64,000 nucleotides of DNA from Durusdinium trenchii (Eukaryota; Sar; Dinophyceae; Suessiales; Symbiodiniaceae), in contig CAXAMN010001237.1 of the NCBI GenBank assembly GCA_963970005.1, positions 20,856-84,855 of the forward strand, written 5' to 3'. Position 1 is the first letter of the stretch. The number at the start of each line of letters is the position of its first letter. Under the pieces are notes generated by a model. It was given only the letters and a program-made list of their open reading frames with translations, was not told the DNA's origin and made no database searches. Shown here piece by piece: positions 37,468 through 47,660 of this stretch. A program made the translations under genes and the position numbers.

Positions 37468-40148
37468 TATAGGTTCCTGTGCACATGCTGTGCAATGCTC
37501 ATCGAGTTAAGGAATCCCATGGGCAGGACCCTTGACGCAAGATAGGTGGTATGCCCTTGAAGTTCAGGTGGTAAGACATGACCAGGGACAACCTTGTTGA
37601 ATGCCAAGAATTTTGTCCAGCAGCGTGGTACCTTCATGGTATAAAAAAAGCACTTCACATCTTCAGATGAAATCAATAGGTTCTCATCAGGCTGGAGGAA
37701 ATAGGGGTTCATCATTCCCCACGATGGGAGCGTGTCAACGTCTCCGCCCAGGGGTTCACACAACTCATTCAATGGTACCAGATTCATAATAATCAGCCTG
37801 CAAATCTCAACATTCTCAGGTGTCCACTCCTCCTTAGAAACGCCAAATAGTCCGTTCAGGAGTGGGGTGCTCCCGATATGGAAAACTTCCGACTCTTCTA
37901 GATAACAGCAGACGCCCGACTCAACAAGCCCTGTGCACATCTCACCCCAGGCTGCTTCCTCTACCATAACCTTGGGTTGTGAAACCTTACCCCAAAGATG
38001 GCAAGGTTTGAGGAACCGATCGAAAGACTCAACATACTCCCGACAGCCCAAGGAGCACACCTCTTCTAGCGGCACCGCTCCAATCTCCTTTGGCAGCGCC
38101 GGCCCGATGTTTGCCGATGTGACCCATTTCGCAACTTTCACCTCATCACCCTTGTAATCTATACCCCGAACAGCGAAAAACGTTGTCCAGTCAACTCCCA
38201 CGCTCTTCAGTCCAAGCTCACAAAATCGTTCAACCTCGATGTAAAGCCCCCTCATCACTTTTTCTTGTAGTTCTGAAGCCTTTGTATCATTGCAAAGGGG
38301 TACTCCCCAAAATGAATTCAACCCAACACATACGCATCTCATCCACTGCCAAACATCCTCGAACCCAGAAGGCCACAAGTTCCTAAAATGCTCAATGGAG
38401 GTGGGCAAAGGAAAGACAGATTTACTGATCCCCTTGCCCGTGGTCTGGCTGCGAAGTGGTGAAACCTCCATGAACCAGCGAACCAGTAGTCCCCCGAGTT
38501 CCGAGATTGATCGACCGACGAAATTCTCTCCCTCGCTCACTTTTTGCGCTGACCTCACGACGGCGTCAGGCGCCTTCACCTTACCCTCTTCGCTCACAAA
38601 TGGCGGGGGCATCGGTGGGAATTGTCGTAGTGCATCGTCTCCCAACGAGGTCGACGTCGTGGTAGGCTGAACTACAACAGCCTGCATGCTTCCATCAAGC
38701 CCGACTGCACCGGTACCCAGTGCTCCAACCAGGTCTCCAACCCGTTCAGGAGTCCCGTCTCCCGGTAGTGCAATGCATCCCGTCATACTCAATCTCTCTG
38801 CCCTCCCGTCACCAGGAGTGCTCACTTGCTCTGCTGATCCTCCTTGGGGTGTGGTTTGCCTTTCTCCTTGCCTCCTTTTCCTTTGCCCTTGTCGCGGCCC
38901 TTGCCCTTGCTTTTGCCATCCGCTTTCCCGCCTCTCGCTCACCCCTCGGGAAAGGATGCGAGCATGCGGGTCCGGGCCTCGGTGTGTGCTGCACGTTGCG
39001 CTGAAACCAATTCTTCTTGTCCTGTCATGCTCAACAGATCGCCCGGCCCGATTTCTAGGCGTTGCGTCACTGACCAGTGACTCCCCCATGAGGCCCGCTT
39101 CTACCGCTTTCATCCTCTGGAGTAAAACGTCTAGGGCCTTGGAGGGCCTTGCCTTCAACATCATGTCGGCGGCCATTGCAAGCGTCAAGAGCTCCCGGGC
39201 GGCCGGGCCTGTGGCCCGCTTCTGGAGGCGCTGCCTCATGTAAAGCATCGCCACTGGACCCAAGGAGCCAGCCATCTGTTCGGCTCCCGCTTCTTCCAAC
39301 AATTTTCCACGCATCTTTGTAAGGGCTTGCCATGCCAACGCACCAGGAGCCCGTTGGGCTACCCGTTGTATCTTCGTTTCCCCTTCGAAGAGCGTGTCCT
39401 CCACTTCCTCGCCAAAGTCGCTGGTCTCCCTCGACGAGGAGCTTCCGCTCCCGGAGCTCGTCTTGTCCTTGGTCTTGCGTTTTGCAGCTTTTTTGGCACA
39501 ATGAAGAACTCTTCGACGGACCTTTTCTCTCCTGTCCAGCCCTGTCCCCGCGAACAGGGCATCGTAGTCCTTCATAGATGCCAGGCGCGGCTGCCTCCCA
39601 TCCAGCTTGGCGGATCTGCTGCTGCAGGTAGAGCTCGACCTCCTCCTCTTGCTGCTCTTGGCCTTCTCGGCCTTGTCCTCTTTCTCCTTTGGGCTCGGAC
39701 TGCGATGCTTCTCCTTCTTTTTCCTCTTCGGGCTCCTTCCTCTGCTCTTCTTTTTCTCTTTCTTCTTTCCCTTCTTTCGACTGGGGCTCCGACGTCTGTC
39801 CTCGTCCTCTGCGGTCTTTCTTCCTCCATCGTCTGGATGATCTCCTCGAGCAGGAGCCAATGCGGCGTCCCGAGCACGCAATGCGGCAAGCTCGTCCAAG
39901 CCTGGATCGACTGGGTCGACTGCTTCTAGACTTCGCATCCAGCCTTCCTCTGCTCCTAGCCTTGAAGGACGCTGCATCTTCAGGCCATGCACCAAGTCCT
40001 CCGCTATGCGTTCGCCCGTGCACGCGCTCGGGCAACGGTGAACCCTGATAGTGGTCCCGGGTCTCCCGCTCTGGTATTTGAGCAGGCCCTCTGATGTCGT
40101 CCCTGTCACGCTGAGCAGGTAGTGAATTGCTTCCGGCTCCACGTCCAC
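37467..40148 (-). CDS. Gag-like region and reverse transcriptase N-terminal part
   Basis: The 893 residues begin after an in-frame TGA (40149-40151) that separates them from the same frame upstream. Residues about 110-240 are Arg/Lys/Ser-rich (RSPSRKKGKKKEKKKSRGRS), as in nucleic-acid-binding Gag. A helical region (MLYMRQRLQKRATG) follows. The last 70 residues hold RT motifs: LISSEDVKCFFY (palm A) and LPMGFLNSMSIAQHVHR (motif B). Confidence 0.75.
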   Translation of the reverse strand: MDVEPEAIHYLLSVTGTTSEGLLKYQSGRPGTTIRVHRCPSACTGERIAEDLVHGLKMQRPSRLGAEEGWMRSLEAVDPVDPGLDELAALRARDAALAPARGDHPDDGGRKTAEDEDRRRSPSRKKGKKKEKKKSRGRSPKRKKKEKHRSPSPKEKEDKAEKAKSSKRRRSSSTCSSRSAKLDGRQPRLASMKDYDALFAGTGLDRREKVRRRVLHCAKKAAKRKTKDKTSSGSGSSSSRETSDFGEEVEDTLFEGETKIQRVAQRAPGALAWQALTKMRGKLLEEAGAEQMAGSLGPVAMLYMRQRLQKRATGPAARELLTLAMAADMMLKARPSKALDVLLQRMKAVEAGLMGESLVSDATPRNRAGRSVEHDRTRRIGFSATCSTHRGPDPHARILSRGVSERRESGWQKQGQGPRQGQRKRRQGERQTTPQGGSAEQVSTPGDGRAERLSMTGCIALPGDGTPERVGDLVGALGTGAVGLDGSMQAVVVQPTTTSTSLGDDALRQFPPMPPPFVSEEGKVKAPDAVVRSAQKVSEGENFVGRSISELGGLLVRWFMEVSPLRSQTTGKGISKSVFPLPTSIEHFRNLWPSGFEDVWQWMRCVCVGLNSFWGVPLCNDTKASELQEKVMRGLYIEVERFCELGLKSVGVDWTTFFAVRGIDYKGDEVKVAKWVTSANIGPALPKEIGAVPLEEVCSLGCREYVESFDRFLKPCHLWGKVSQPKVMVEEAAWGEMCTGLVESGVCCYLEESEVFHIGSTPLLNGLFGVSKEEWTPENVEICRLIIMNLVPLNELCEPLGGDVDTLPSWGMMNPYFLQPDENLLISSEDVKCFFYTMKVPRCWTKFLAFNKVVPGHVLPPELQGHTTYLASRVLPMGFLNSMSIAQHVHRNL

Positions 40149-40929
40149 TCACTTCAAAGTGCCAGCAACCTTCATCCTGGCTCCGTAGTATGAGGCGTCG
40201 GTGAAGGCGATGAAGGACCCGATCTCCATGTCCTCGACTCCTATCTCGTGGACTGCAACCTCGCCGCCCTCCTTCCAGAGCTCCCGAAGACCAGGAGCTC
40301 CGTCCACGGGCCCATGAACAGGCCTCCTCAACACCCCTATAGCTGCCGGCCTCAACCTCACTCCTCTTGCTCTTGCCTTGGCTGCAGCTTTCCCTTCTGC
40401 TCTGGCTTTTGGGGCCATTGCTAATGCCAACCTGCAAGTCGACGTTGAACTCCTCGTTCACGATGCTTGACTCCTTTCGAGCCTCGTCGCCTTTTCTCAG
40501 GGGCGCCTGCCTCCGAATGCGATCTCGACCTCGAAGGTGGTCCTCGTCGGCCTCGAGCGTCGCTGCTATGATAGCCTGGTGGGGGATGGCTTGGTGACCT
40601 GGGTCTCCTAGGCGGGGATGGTGGTTTTGGCAATGTTTGCTGACCGTCCCTTTCGGGGCCGGTACAAGGCCAAGGGGTCCTCGTCGCTCTGGGACCTCCG
40701 GTGGCGGTGGTGGTACCTCGGCTGGTAACTCACTGGGAGGTTCAACACCGGCCTCCTCCTCCGGTGCTGCCTCAACTGCCTCTTCCTTTGGCGCTGGGCT
40801 CTTCTCCTTTGCTGCCTTCTTCTCTCTCCTTCGTCGCCTACGATCCTTTTGCTCAGGACCTCGGCTTATATGCTTCCTCTTCCTCTTCTTTTTTGGTTTG
40901 TCTGTCTCTTCACCTTCTGCTTTGACCAC
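40149..40929 (-). CDS. Gag N-terminal region, frameshifted
   Basis: Three overlapping frames are used in turn. 40929 to about 40640 is basic/acidic low complexity (KPKKKRKRKHISRG, EEAVEAAPEEE). 40633-40421 is Pro/Arg-rich. 40430-40149 reads GLRELWKEGGEVAVHEIG, then FIAFTDASYYGARM, before the in-frame TGA. It looks like one broken ORF1. Confidence 0.5.
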
Positions 40930-40933
40930 ACCT

Positions 40934-41341
40934 TCAACCCCTTCGGGCTGCAGTTCCCCTACTCCGGGGGGGTGCCTGCTCTCCCTTCTTCTCGTCCTCC
41001 TCGGTCTTCACGAACTCCACGGCCTCCTTCTCCGACTCAAGCAACCGACCAACGACAGGGGCCAGAGGCTCCCCGAGTGGCCCGGCGGTCTTGGGTGCTG
41101 TCGCCGCCTCAGAAGGTCCAGATTCCTGCCGCTCCTTCTCAAGGATAGGTGCCGCTTCCTCCGCAAGGTCCGTAAGAGCCCCCACGCACGACCGCAGGAT
41201 TTCCAACCCACGACTTTCTTGGCTCCTCACCAAGAAGCCACCGCAGTATAGGTCCCGAATCCGGCGGATGGACCTGCAGCCGGCGCAACTTACGGCACCC
41301 TCTTCGTGCTCGAAGGTCAAGCACAAGCGGCACCGAACCAT
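40934..41341 (-). CDS. ORF1 start with zinc-ribbon-like Cys pairs
   Basis: ATG at 41341 lies 10 bp inside repeat A1. MVRCRLCLTFEHEEGAVSCA and CR give two C-x2-C pairs, then a helical Glu/Ala-rich segment. It probably begins the element's Gag-like protein. Confidence 0.55.
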   Translation of the reverse strand: MVRCRLCLTFEHEEGAVSCAGCRSIRRIRDLYCGGFLVRSQESRGLEILRSCVGALTDLAEEAAPILEKERQESGPSEAATAPKTAGPLGEPLAPVVGRLLESEKEAVEFVKTEEDEKKGEQAPPRSRGTAARRG

Positions 41342-41350
41342 TCAAAGTCC

Positions 41351-41419
41351 AGCTTGATGAAAAACACTGCGGAATCAAAGATACATTGAAGCTTCTTATC
41401 TAACAGGGCCGTAGAGTCA
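41351..41419 (-). repeat. A1 split direct repeat (left terminal repeat)
   Basis: 69 bp that recur as A2 at 33803-33870. It marks the 5' end of the element on the minus strand. Confidence 0.9.
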
Positions 41420-41944
41420 TTGCTTGGGACTTCACAGCTCAGGCATGGGCTTCAGCTTCAGCTGAACAACTGTGATCACTCTCATCAACCTTCATTTCCT
41501 GACTGCGACAACGAATCCGCCCATTGGCGCGCATCTTGCAACCTGATCCATGAGCGCACCTGCCCGACAAGTCCCAGTCCGACCACCAAACGACCAACTC
41601 TTGAACAAAAGTGTGCCTAATTATGTATATGGAATCATATGGCCTATGTTGATGTTTTGGCCGCCCATTTAGGCCCATCAAACAACCACACGGACCCCCG
41701 CAGCCACCCCCACCAGGCGGCCACTCATCCACTGAAGGCAAACGAGGAGCCGAATCCACAGAAATGTCCTGGGCAGCTGACTCTTGGGGGGCACACTGGT
41801 AGGGGAATCAGCTTGCGGTAGAACTGTTGTGTGTGTGTGTGTGTCAAGGAGTTTTCTTCCATGCTGGTTTTGCTTCGCACTTTGGCCTGCGATTCAGGGG
41901 GCGTCTTACATCACATCTAGATGCCTTGGAAGTCCATAAACCGG

Positions 41945-42144
41945 TCAGCCCTGACTGCATGGGACCAGCAGGTTGGGACCCAAAAGCCTTGATGGCGTAG
42001 AGTACAACCGCATCTCTGCACCAACGTCTCCTCCGGTTGAAGGAACCAAAATTTCATCTCCAACACTGACAGGCAGTTGTGCACCCCAAATGTTAATTGT
42101 ATGGCCAACTCCACTGGCAACCTTCTCTGCTCCGTGCTGGAGCG
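41945..42144 (-). CDS. last exon of the 42-44.5 kb gene
   Basis: It starts after TGACAAG and reads ALQHGAEKVASGVGHTINIW, ending LVPCSQG before TGA. It starts in phase 1, matching exon 42193-42226. Confidence 0.6.
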
Positions 42145-44532
42145 CTTGTCAAAGCTGCTTTTGGCACGAACGGAAGATGAGCTCGAACCGACCAAGGTTT
42201 CTCCCCCTCAATGGCCCCGCCGCCACCTGTGAGATGAGCGGCTTTGGTGGATGCAGCAAAGCTGTCTATGTACAGGTTCATGCGCAGCTCCTTCGGATCT
42301 GTAATGGAGCTGGTGCTCCTGGCCAGTGGGGCGGGGAGGAAGAGGGTCATCCAGAATTGGCGATTCAACATGTGAGTTGGTTGGCACATGTCTCATGTTC
42401 CCTCACGGTTCCCATAATAAAGGTACATATAGAAACGTATGCCTGTCGACCCGTCCGACCTACCAAGGCCGTTGTTTAAAGCAGCATGACCGGTTCACCA
42501 GTGCAAGGCGGGGGAACCGGCCCCGGGCCGGTTCTGCACAGCAAAAGATATACGGTTTGCCTGGTCACCCTCAGTCTTTCTACACTCCCCGAAGCCTCAG
42601 CACAAAGTTGCGCATGTTGCCGTCTCCAAGCATTTGAAGACCCCAGAGCTCATCCGCCTTGATGCGTGCAATGCGCGCGGCCTCCTGGCATCCACCAGAG
42701 CGAAAATCCGAGGCTTCCAAGACCAATGGGCTTCATGAGATCCACGCAAGTGTACAAAGGCAGTGCGACCACCGGACCTCATGATGTCATGATCCAACAG
42801 CCTGAAACACTTGATCCAACTCTAAACACACGGAGCACCATGTTACAACCTCAGCCCCAGGCACTCCAAGGCACACCCAGAATCCTTCTAGATTCCCTAG
42901 ATGATCTCCTAGCCTAGCAGTTTGCGCCTTAAATACCGTAAAAAGTACAATGTATGAGGCCTTCGGAACCAGGTTCAGTTGTCCAAGCACACTGGCCACA
43001 AAAATATGTAAACGCAGGCAACACGTGGTTTACAAGCCTTCCAGGACGTGCTGCCACGTCCGTTCCTCTTTGCTCCTGCCGGACCTCCTCCGGAACCTCG
43101 ATCAACACGGGCTGGGTGGAGACCACGGTCCAATCTTCGCAGCGATCCTTGCTTGGCGAAGAAAACAAAGGGATTGGAGAAACAGAAGGCCTGAGGTGAA
43201 GGATGGCCAACCGTGTCATATCTGACGATAAGGGTCTGGCTGAGGTGTTTCACAATGCAAAAGTCCGAGCAAAAAACTGGGAACCCCATCCCTGAGCGCC
43301 AAACCAGAAGGTCGCTGGTCTCCGAAAAGCTCCCGGCCAGTTGCATGAAGGGGGCGCCTGGAAGACACAGGAAACCATCTGGACTGGCGCATCAAAGACC
43401 ACTCGCCTAGGCACCTCTCTGAGCTGCCTAGTTAGTAGCCTTGAACATCCGGAACGATCAAGCCAAAGAATCGCTTCATTGCGATCCAAAACACTGGTTC
43501 AAAAATCCATGCCAAAACCGTTTCCGCGGGGGGGGACCATGACAACCCGCAGTTTGACTCCCATGCCTTCTGCGAAGTGCCCAAACAATCCAAAGACCGC
43601 CAGCAGTTTCCCTTCGTCCTGATGGTATTTCGTCTGCTCGGGACCAAGCTCACACCTTTGCTTTGAGAAAACAACATGGAAAAAAGATGCTTAAAACAGC
43701 CTTGCTTTCGCCCCCGCAGTCCTCATCATCACAAAGCACGAAGCGTGAGCGCGCCACCCCACCATTGCGGTAATGCTCCTGAACGGCCGGAGATCAGGAA
43801 CCGTCGTCCTGTCCTTTTCTCTATATGTTTCTATCCCTCGCTCTATCTCTATCTCTATCTCTTATCTCTTATCTCTTATCTTAATCTCTCTTATCTTAAT
43901 CTCTCTGCCTCTATTTCTGTCACGAATGCGAGGCAGAAGAGCAGAAGAGCAGTGAAACACATGGCACTTCACAGGCATTTCATCGGCTACTACGGCGGTA
44001 CGGAGCAACATTCGTTGTTCGGTTCTTTGAGTCTTTTTAGTCCGGCACGGCTCCAAGCCTGGTATGAATTTATGTAAATATGCTTCAACACCGGCACCCG
44101 GGAAGGTCCCAAAACCAGTCAGCACGAGCTTGGCATCGCTCGGAAGCAGCTCCTTTCGGAGTCTGGCCCCATGGAACTTGGCGGGTTCCAGGGCCCTTTC
44201 GCGGGAGGAGACGATCCTCGGAGTGAGCGAGAGATGCCAGGGGCTGGTGGTGTCCGTCATCTGGTGAAGGTGTCATCCAACAATCGAAAATCCGCTCAGT
44301 CCATGGTTGTCACGAAATCACGCGCCAAGGCGAACCAAGGTACAAATCTGCCTGGTTGTCTCCAGTGCCTCTCTGCAGTTTCAAGCTGAAGGTGATCGAA
44401 CTCCTCCAATGTTGGGACGCCGCTTGTTGCATAGTTGGTGTTCCCTTTCTTTGGACTGGCATGTGCCATAAGAACGGGCATGGTTAGATCATCTTGATGG
44501 ACAACAATGCAGGTCCATTGTTCAATATCGTT
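41945..44532 (-). CDS. multi-exon gene of unknown function
   Basis: Exons on the minus strand: 44314-44532, (44100-44216, unsure), 43519-43648, 43227-43357, 43058-43147, 42586-42684, 42193-42226, 41945-42144. From 43648 to the stop at 41945 all blocks have AG acceptors, GT donors and matching phases. The product has HQDDLTMPVLMAHASPKKG, GKLLAVFGLFGHFAEGMGVK, SDLLVWRSGMGFPVFCSDF, VVSTQPVLIEVPEEV, IARIKADELWGLQMLGDGNM and a C-terminus with GHTINIWGAQLPVSVGDEIL. I do not recognise the family. Further upstream coding-like sequence (LAKWIALVWCGLTLELALHD, near 44700-44880) may be its 5' part. The YR retrotransposon ends about 520 bp downstream. Confidence 0.6.
42193..42226 (-). CDS. small exon of the 42-44.5 kb gene
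   Basis: 34 nt between CTCACAG and G|GTCGGT, encoding VAAGPLRGRNL. The phase fits both neighbours. Confidence 0.45.
42290..42400 (-). other. coding-like block, frame unresolved
   Basis: Two frames are open (NRQFWMTLFLPAPLARST; ESPILDDPLPPRPTGQEH). It is not needed to join its neighbours in phase, so it may be intronic. Confidence 0.25.
42586..42684 (-). CDS. exon of the 42-44.5 kb gene
   Basis: 33 codons between TGCCAG and GGA|GTGTAG: EAARIARIKADELWGLQMLG, ending VLRLRG. Phase is 0. Confidence 0.6.
43058..43147 (-). CDS. exon of the 42-44.5 kb gene
   Basis: 30 codons between GCAAG|GAT and GAC|GTGGCA: DRCEDWTVVSTQPVLIEVPE, ending QRGTD. Phase is 0. Confidence 0.6.
43227..43357 (-). CDS. exon of the 42-44.5 kb gene
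   Basis: 131 nt between TTCCAG|GC and ATC|GTCAGA; reads FMQLAGSFSETSDLLVWRSG, ending SQTLI. The other two frames are also open, but only this one matches the phases of both neighbours. Confidence 0.55.
43519..43648 (-). CDS. exon of the 42-44.5 kb gene
   Basis: 130 nt between GTGTGAG|C and AACG|GTTTTG; 43 codons, LGPEQTKYHQDEGKLLAVFG and onward to VVMVPPRGN. Confidence 0.6.
43838..43912. repeat. CTCTAT / TCTTA simple repeat
   Basis: Units of CTCTAT change to TCTTATC and TTAATCTC. Intronic relative to the minus-strand gene. Confidence 0.8.
44100..44216 (-). CDS. possible exon of the 42-44.5 kb gene
   Basis: After CTCCGAG|G the best frame reads ALEPAKFHGARLRKELLPSD, then AKLVLTGFGTFPG. The phases do not fit the neighbours with the obvious splice sites, so boundaries are uncertain. 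Confidence 0.35.
44314..44532 (-). CDS. exon of the 42-44.5 kb gene
   Basis: 73 codons between TTTCACAG and TTC|GTGACA. Reads NDIEQWTCIVVHQDDLTMPV and ends VPWFALARDF. Phase is 0 at both ends. Confidence 0.6.
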
Positions 44533-44559
44533 CTGTGAAACACACTTGCATCTTTATGA

Positions 44560-44880
44560 TGTTTCTTTGGTTGAGCAGTCCTCTCTGCAGCCACCCAGGC
44601 TTCGACCAACCGCCGGCGAATGGAATCCTTAGCGCCGGACGGCCTGTGTGAACAAACCGCCTGGTCGATCATCTCAACCTGCTTCCAACGCACACACGCA
44701 GAACCACCCGTACCACCCACCCGAATCCAACCAAGCCACCTCCAGTGCACAAGGTTGGGAAGTCAGCCGTAACAGGAGGCCGGCAACCTGATCATGCAAA
44801 GCCAGCTCCAATGTTAAGCCGCACCACACAAGAGCTATCCACTTAGCCAGTCTGGGTGGGGGAGCCTGGCTGCAACATGA
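44560..44880 (-). other. coding-like block upstream of the 42-44.5 kb gene
   Basis: It contains RLAKWIALVWCGLTLELALH and, in another frame, AKDSIRRRLVEAWVAAERTA. These are probably one or two 5' exons; splice sites were not settled. Confidence 0.35.
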
Positions 44881-45542
44881 AGCAACATCGACCCTCACTG
44901 ACAATTGACCCGCTCCAAATTCGGCCCTTCAGCCCTTAGCCTGCCGGATGCGGGCCAGGCATCGACGGAGCAGCCAGCAACACCCCATAGCTGGATACCA
45001 GGGGCGTCATCAATTCCGATGCATGAAAAATGCTGTCAAGCTGGCTGTGGCGGTTTGATAGTCACAAGGGTTTCTTACAATAACTCGTTTGTTGCAACAA
45101 GCAGCCTGTCACCCTTGCATGCGGACACGTTTAACTTCGGCTGTGAACGTTGACCCCTCGCTTCCTCCCTTTGGACACAAATGTTTTGGCCGGAAACAGG
45201 GCCACACAACAAATACTGTCAAAACGGCACAACCATGGACCAATTGTTCGCACCTTCACGTGTCACAGCGCAATGAAAGGAACGCCACCGCCGGCTGATT
45301 TCTTGGCTCTTTCACACACGCGCTCGCCTTTCCCGAGCCAACGCAAACACACGAGGAACCATCCATGCCAGGTGCATTGTCATATTACCAGCGAAGTGCA
45401 ATCCGCGAAAAACACATGGACGACACGTCAACAGCGCATAACCAAAAAGCACCAGCTGCCAGAAAAAACTGGCTCCATTTTGTTCTTCGTGTGAAAAACC
45501 ACAGCGCTCCAACACGCCTTTTTCATCTGTACCGGCACGGCC

Positions 45543-45914
45543 TCAGGTGGTCACGTGTCTCCTCCCATGGTCCTTCGTCGTCCTCATGAATTTCACACAC
45601 CCCGGACTGTGACATGCGTGACAGTTTGTACTCTCGCTGTGCACGCTTAGCATCAAGCATGTTCTGCTCTTCCATGGTGGCCCGTTGGAAACAGTAAAGA
45701 GTTCAGCTGCACGGGTGCTGCTGCCTGCCCTTTCCTGCTTCTGGTTCTTCCACTTGAGTGGTGTCACCAGGGTGATTTTGCCTCCACGCATTGCCTTTGC
45801 AGTGGCACAAACCATGTATGCAGATTGACTCTTCAAGTCGGTTTCCGTAGCCCAAGATGCATCTGCTGTCACCAAGATGGTGAGTTGTTGTAAATCAATT
45901 AGCACAACTTTCAC
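45543..45914 (-). pseudogene. copia RNase H fragment
   Basis: TADASWATETDLKSQSAYMV matches the first RNase H motif of copia elements, followed by GSSTRAAELFTVS (Glu motif position). The frame drifts afterwards. Adjacent to the RT fragment in element order. Confidence 0.7.
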
Positions 45915-45932
45915 AGAAACATCTTTGACATC

Positions 45933-46300
45933 TCATGTTTCTGCTACTGTTTCAACTGTTCCATGTTGTATGTTCTGTTGGATCTTCGCTGTCATTGCGG
46001 CCAGGTCTGGCCTGGTAGCTGTGACCAGTCCAAACCGCCAGCTATACCCCGTAGTTGACTCTTTTCTGGTCAGTGGTTGGTCCTTTTCTCTTCGTCGTTC
46101 TCTACTAATCTTGGCGGTATTCAACTTCTCTGCATACTCCTTCTGTTCAATGATGAAGTCTTCGTTGGTCCCGTGAATTTGCCTGCCCAGAAATTCCCCA
46201 CCGTCAGTCTTCCAATTTTTGAAAGGATACATAGCCCTGAGCTTGTCTGCAGTGTTCTGCTTGAACAGGTAATGAAAACAAGATGGAGCCCACGAACCCG
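45933..46300 (-). pseudogene. copia RT C-terminal fragment
   Basis: It reads ADKLRAMYPFKNWKTDGGEF, then LGRQIHG, IIEQKEYAEKL and GLVTATRPDLAAM, typical of the RVT_2 end and connection (GEFLGR, QxxYAxKL, TRPDLA). Confidence 0.75.
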
Positions 46301-46336
46301 AATGCAAACACGTTCGAAAAGCTACATATGTCCAAA

Positions 46337-47123
46337 TGACACTCTTGTTGGACACTCTTGTGGGACACTCTTCTGGGACACTCTTGTCGGACACTCTTGT
46401 GCGACACTCTTGTAGGAAACTCTTGTGGGTCACTCTTGTAGGACACTCTTGCGGAACACTCTTACAGGACACTCTTGTGGGACACTCTTGTGGGACACTC
46501 TTGTAGGACACTCTTGCGGGACACTCTTGTAGGACACTCTTGTGGGACACTCTTGTAGGACACTCTTGTGGGTCTCTCTTGTGGGTCACTCTTCTGGGAC
46601 ACTCTCTTGTGAGACACTCTTGTACGACACTCTTGTGGGTCACTCTTACACGACGCTCTTGTAGGACACTCCTTGTGGGACACTCTTATAGGACACTCTT
46701 GTGGGTCACTCTTATGGGACACTCTGGTCGGACATTCTTGTGGGACACTCTTGTGAGACACTCTTGTAGGACACTCTTGTGGGTCACTCTTACAGGAAAC
46801 TCTTGTGGGACACGCTTGTGGGGCACTCTTGCAGGACACTCTTGTAGGACACTCTTGTGGGACACTCTCGTGGGACACTCTTGTTTGACACTCTTGTAGG
46901 AAACTCTTGCGGGACACTCTTATAGGACACTCTTGTGGGACACTCTTGTGGGACACTCTTGTAGGACACTCTTGTGGGTCACTCTTGTAGGAAACTCTTG
47001 TGGGACACTCTTACAGGACTCTTGTGGGATACCCTTACAGGACACTCTTGTAGGACACTCTTGGGTCACTCTTATGGGCCACTCTTGTCGGACACTCTTG
47101 TGGGACACTCTTGTGAGACACTC
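46337..47123. repeat. 13-bp minisatellite array 1 (ACACTCTTGTGGG)
   Basis: About 60 imperfect 13-bp units. Because 13 is not a multiple of 3, three units make a 39-nt, 13-residue translation (CPTRVSHKSVPQE on the minus strand), and all phases stay open. It runs directly into the 52-bp repeats at 47127. Confidence 0.95.
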
Positions 47124-47126
47124 AAC

Positions 47127-47660
47127 GAGCGTTTCGCACGAGACTTCCTCAAAAAGTCACACGTCAAGTCTCCAAAACGAGCGTTTCGTAGGAGACATCC
47201 TCAAAAACTCACACGTCAAAGTCTGCAAAACGAGCGTTTCGTACGAGACTTACAAACACCCATCGGAGCACACACGTCACGCAGCCCTGCCAAGCAGTTT
47301 CGCGATTCCAGCCCCTCCAGACAACACCCGCTCACACGCCAATCCCAATGGGACAGCGACATTCACCTCTACAAAGGCACGCTTCGAGGCTGCAAAACGA
47401 GCGTTTCGTACGAGACTTCCTCCAAAAGTCACGCGTCAAGTCTCCAAAAGGAGCGTTTCGTACGAGACATCCTCCAAAAGTCACACGTCAAGTCTCCAAA
47501 ACGAGCGTTTCGTACGAGACTTCCTCAAAAAGTCACACGTCAAGTCTCCAAAACGAGCGTTTCGTACGAGACATCCTCAAAAACTCACATGTCAAAGTCT
47601 GCAAAACGAGCGTTTCGTACAAGACTTCCTCCAAAAGTCAAGCGGAAACACCCATCGGAG
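47127..47660. repeat. 52-bp repeats (GAGCGTTTCGTACGAGAC...)
   Basis: At least eight copies of a 52-bp unit, with three copies before and five after an unrelated segment. The segment with CACCCATCGGAGC and CATTCACCTCTAC (47258-47372) recurs at 47648-47757, giving a higher-order repeat of about 390 bp. Plus-strand translation stays open in changing frames (ERFVRDFL, SVSYETSSKSHTSSLQ). Confidence 0.9.

Larger units (their letters stand above)
33491..41419 (-). mobile_element. tyrosine-recombinase (DIRS/Ngaro/PAT-like) retrotransposon carrying a C5-cytosine methyltransferase
   Basis: On the minus strand the order is A1 (41419-41351), ORFs (41341 to 34131), B1 (34169-33871), A2 (33870-33803), B2 (33770-33491). 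This is the split direct repeat layout of YR retrotransposons. Coding domains in order: zinc-ribbon/basic Gag, RT, first RNase H motif, C5-DNA methyltransferase, remaining RNase H motifs, tyrosine recombinase. No integrase, protease or target-site duplication was seen, as expected for YR elements. The ORFs carry several frameshifts and stops, so this copy is damaged or the sequence has errors; B1 and B2 share a 213-bp identical core. C5-methyltransferases captured by retrotransposons have been reported from dinoflagellates. Confidence 0.85.

Noticed and set aside
39067..40929. 620-residue ORF as one protein
   Set aside because: Beyond about 40640 it runs out of frame with the Gag/RT reading; its Arg/Gly/Ser composition is that of a shadow frame.
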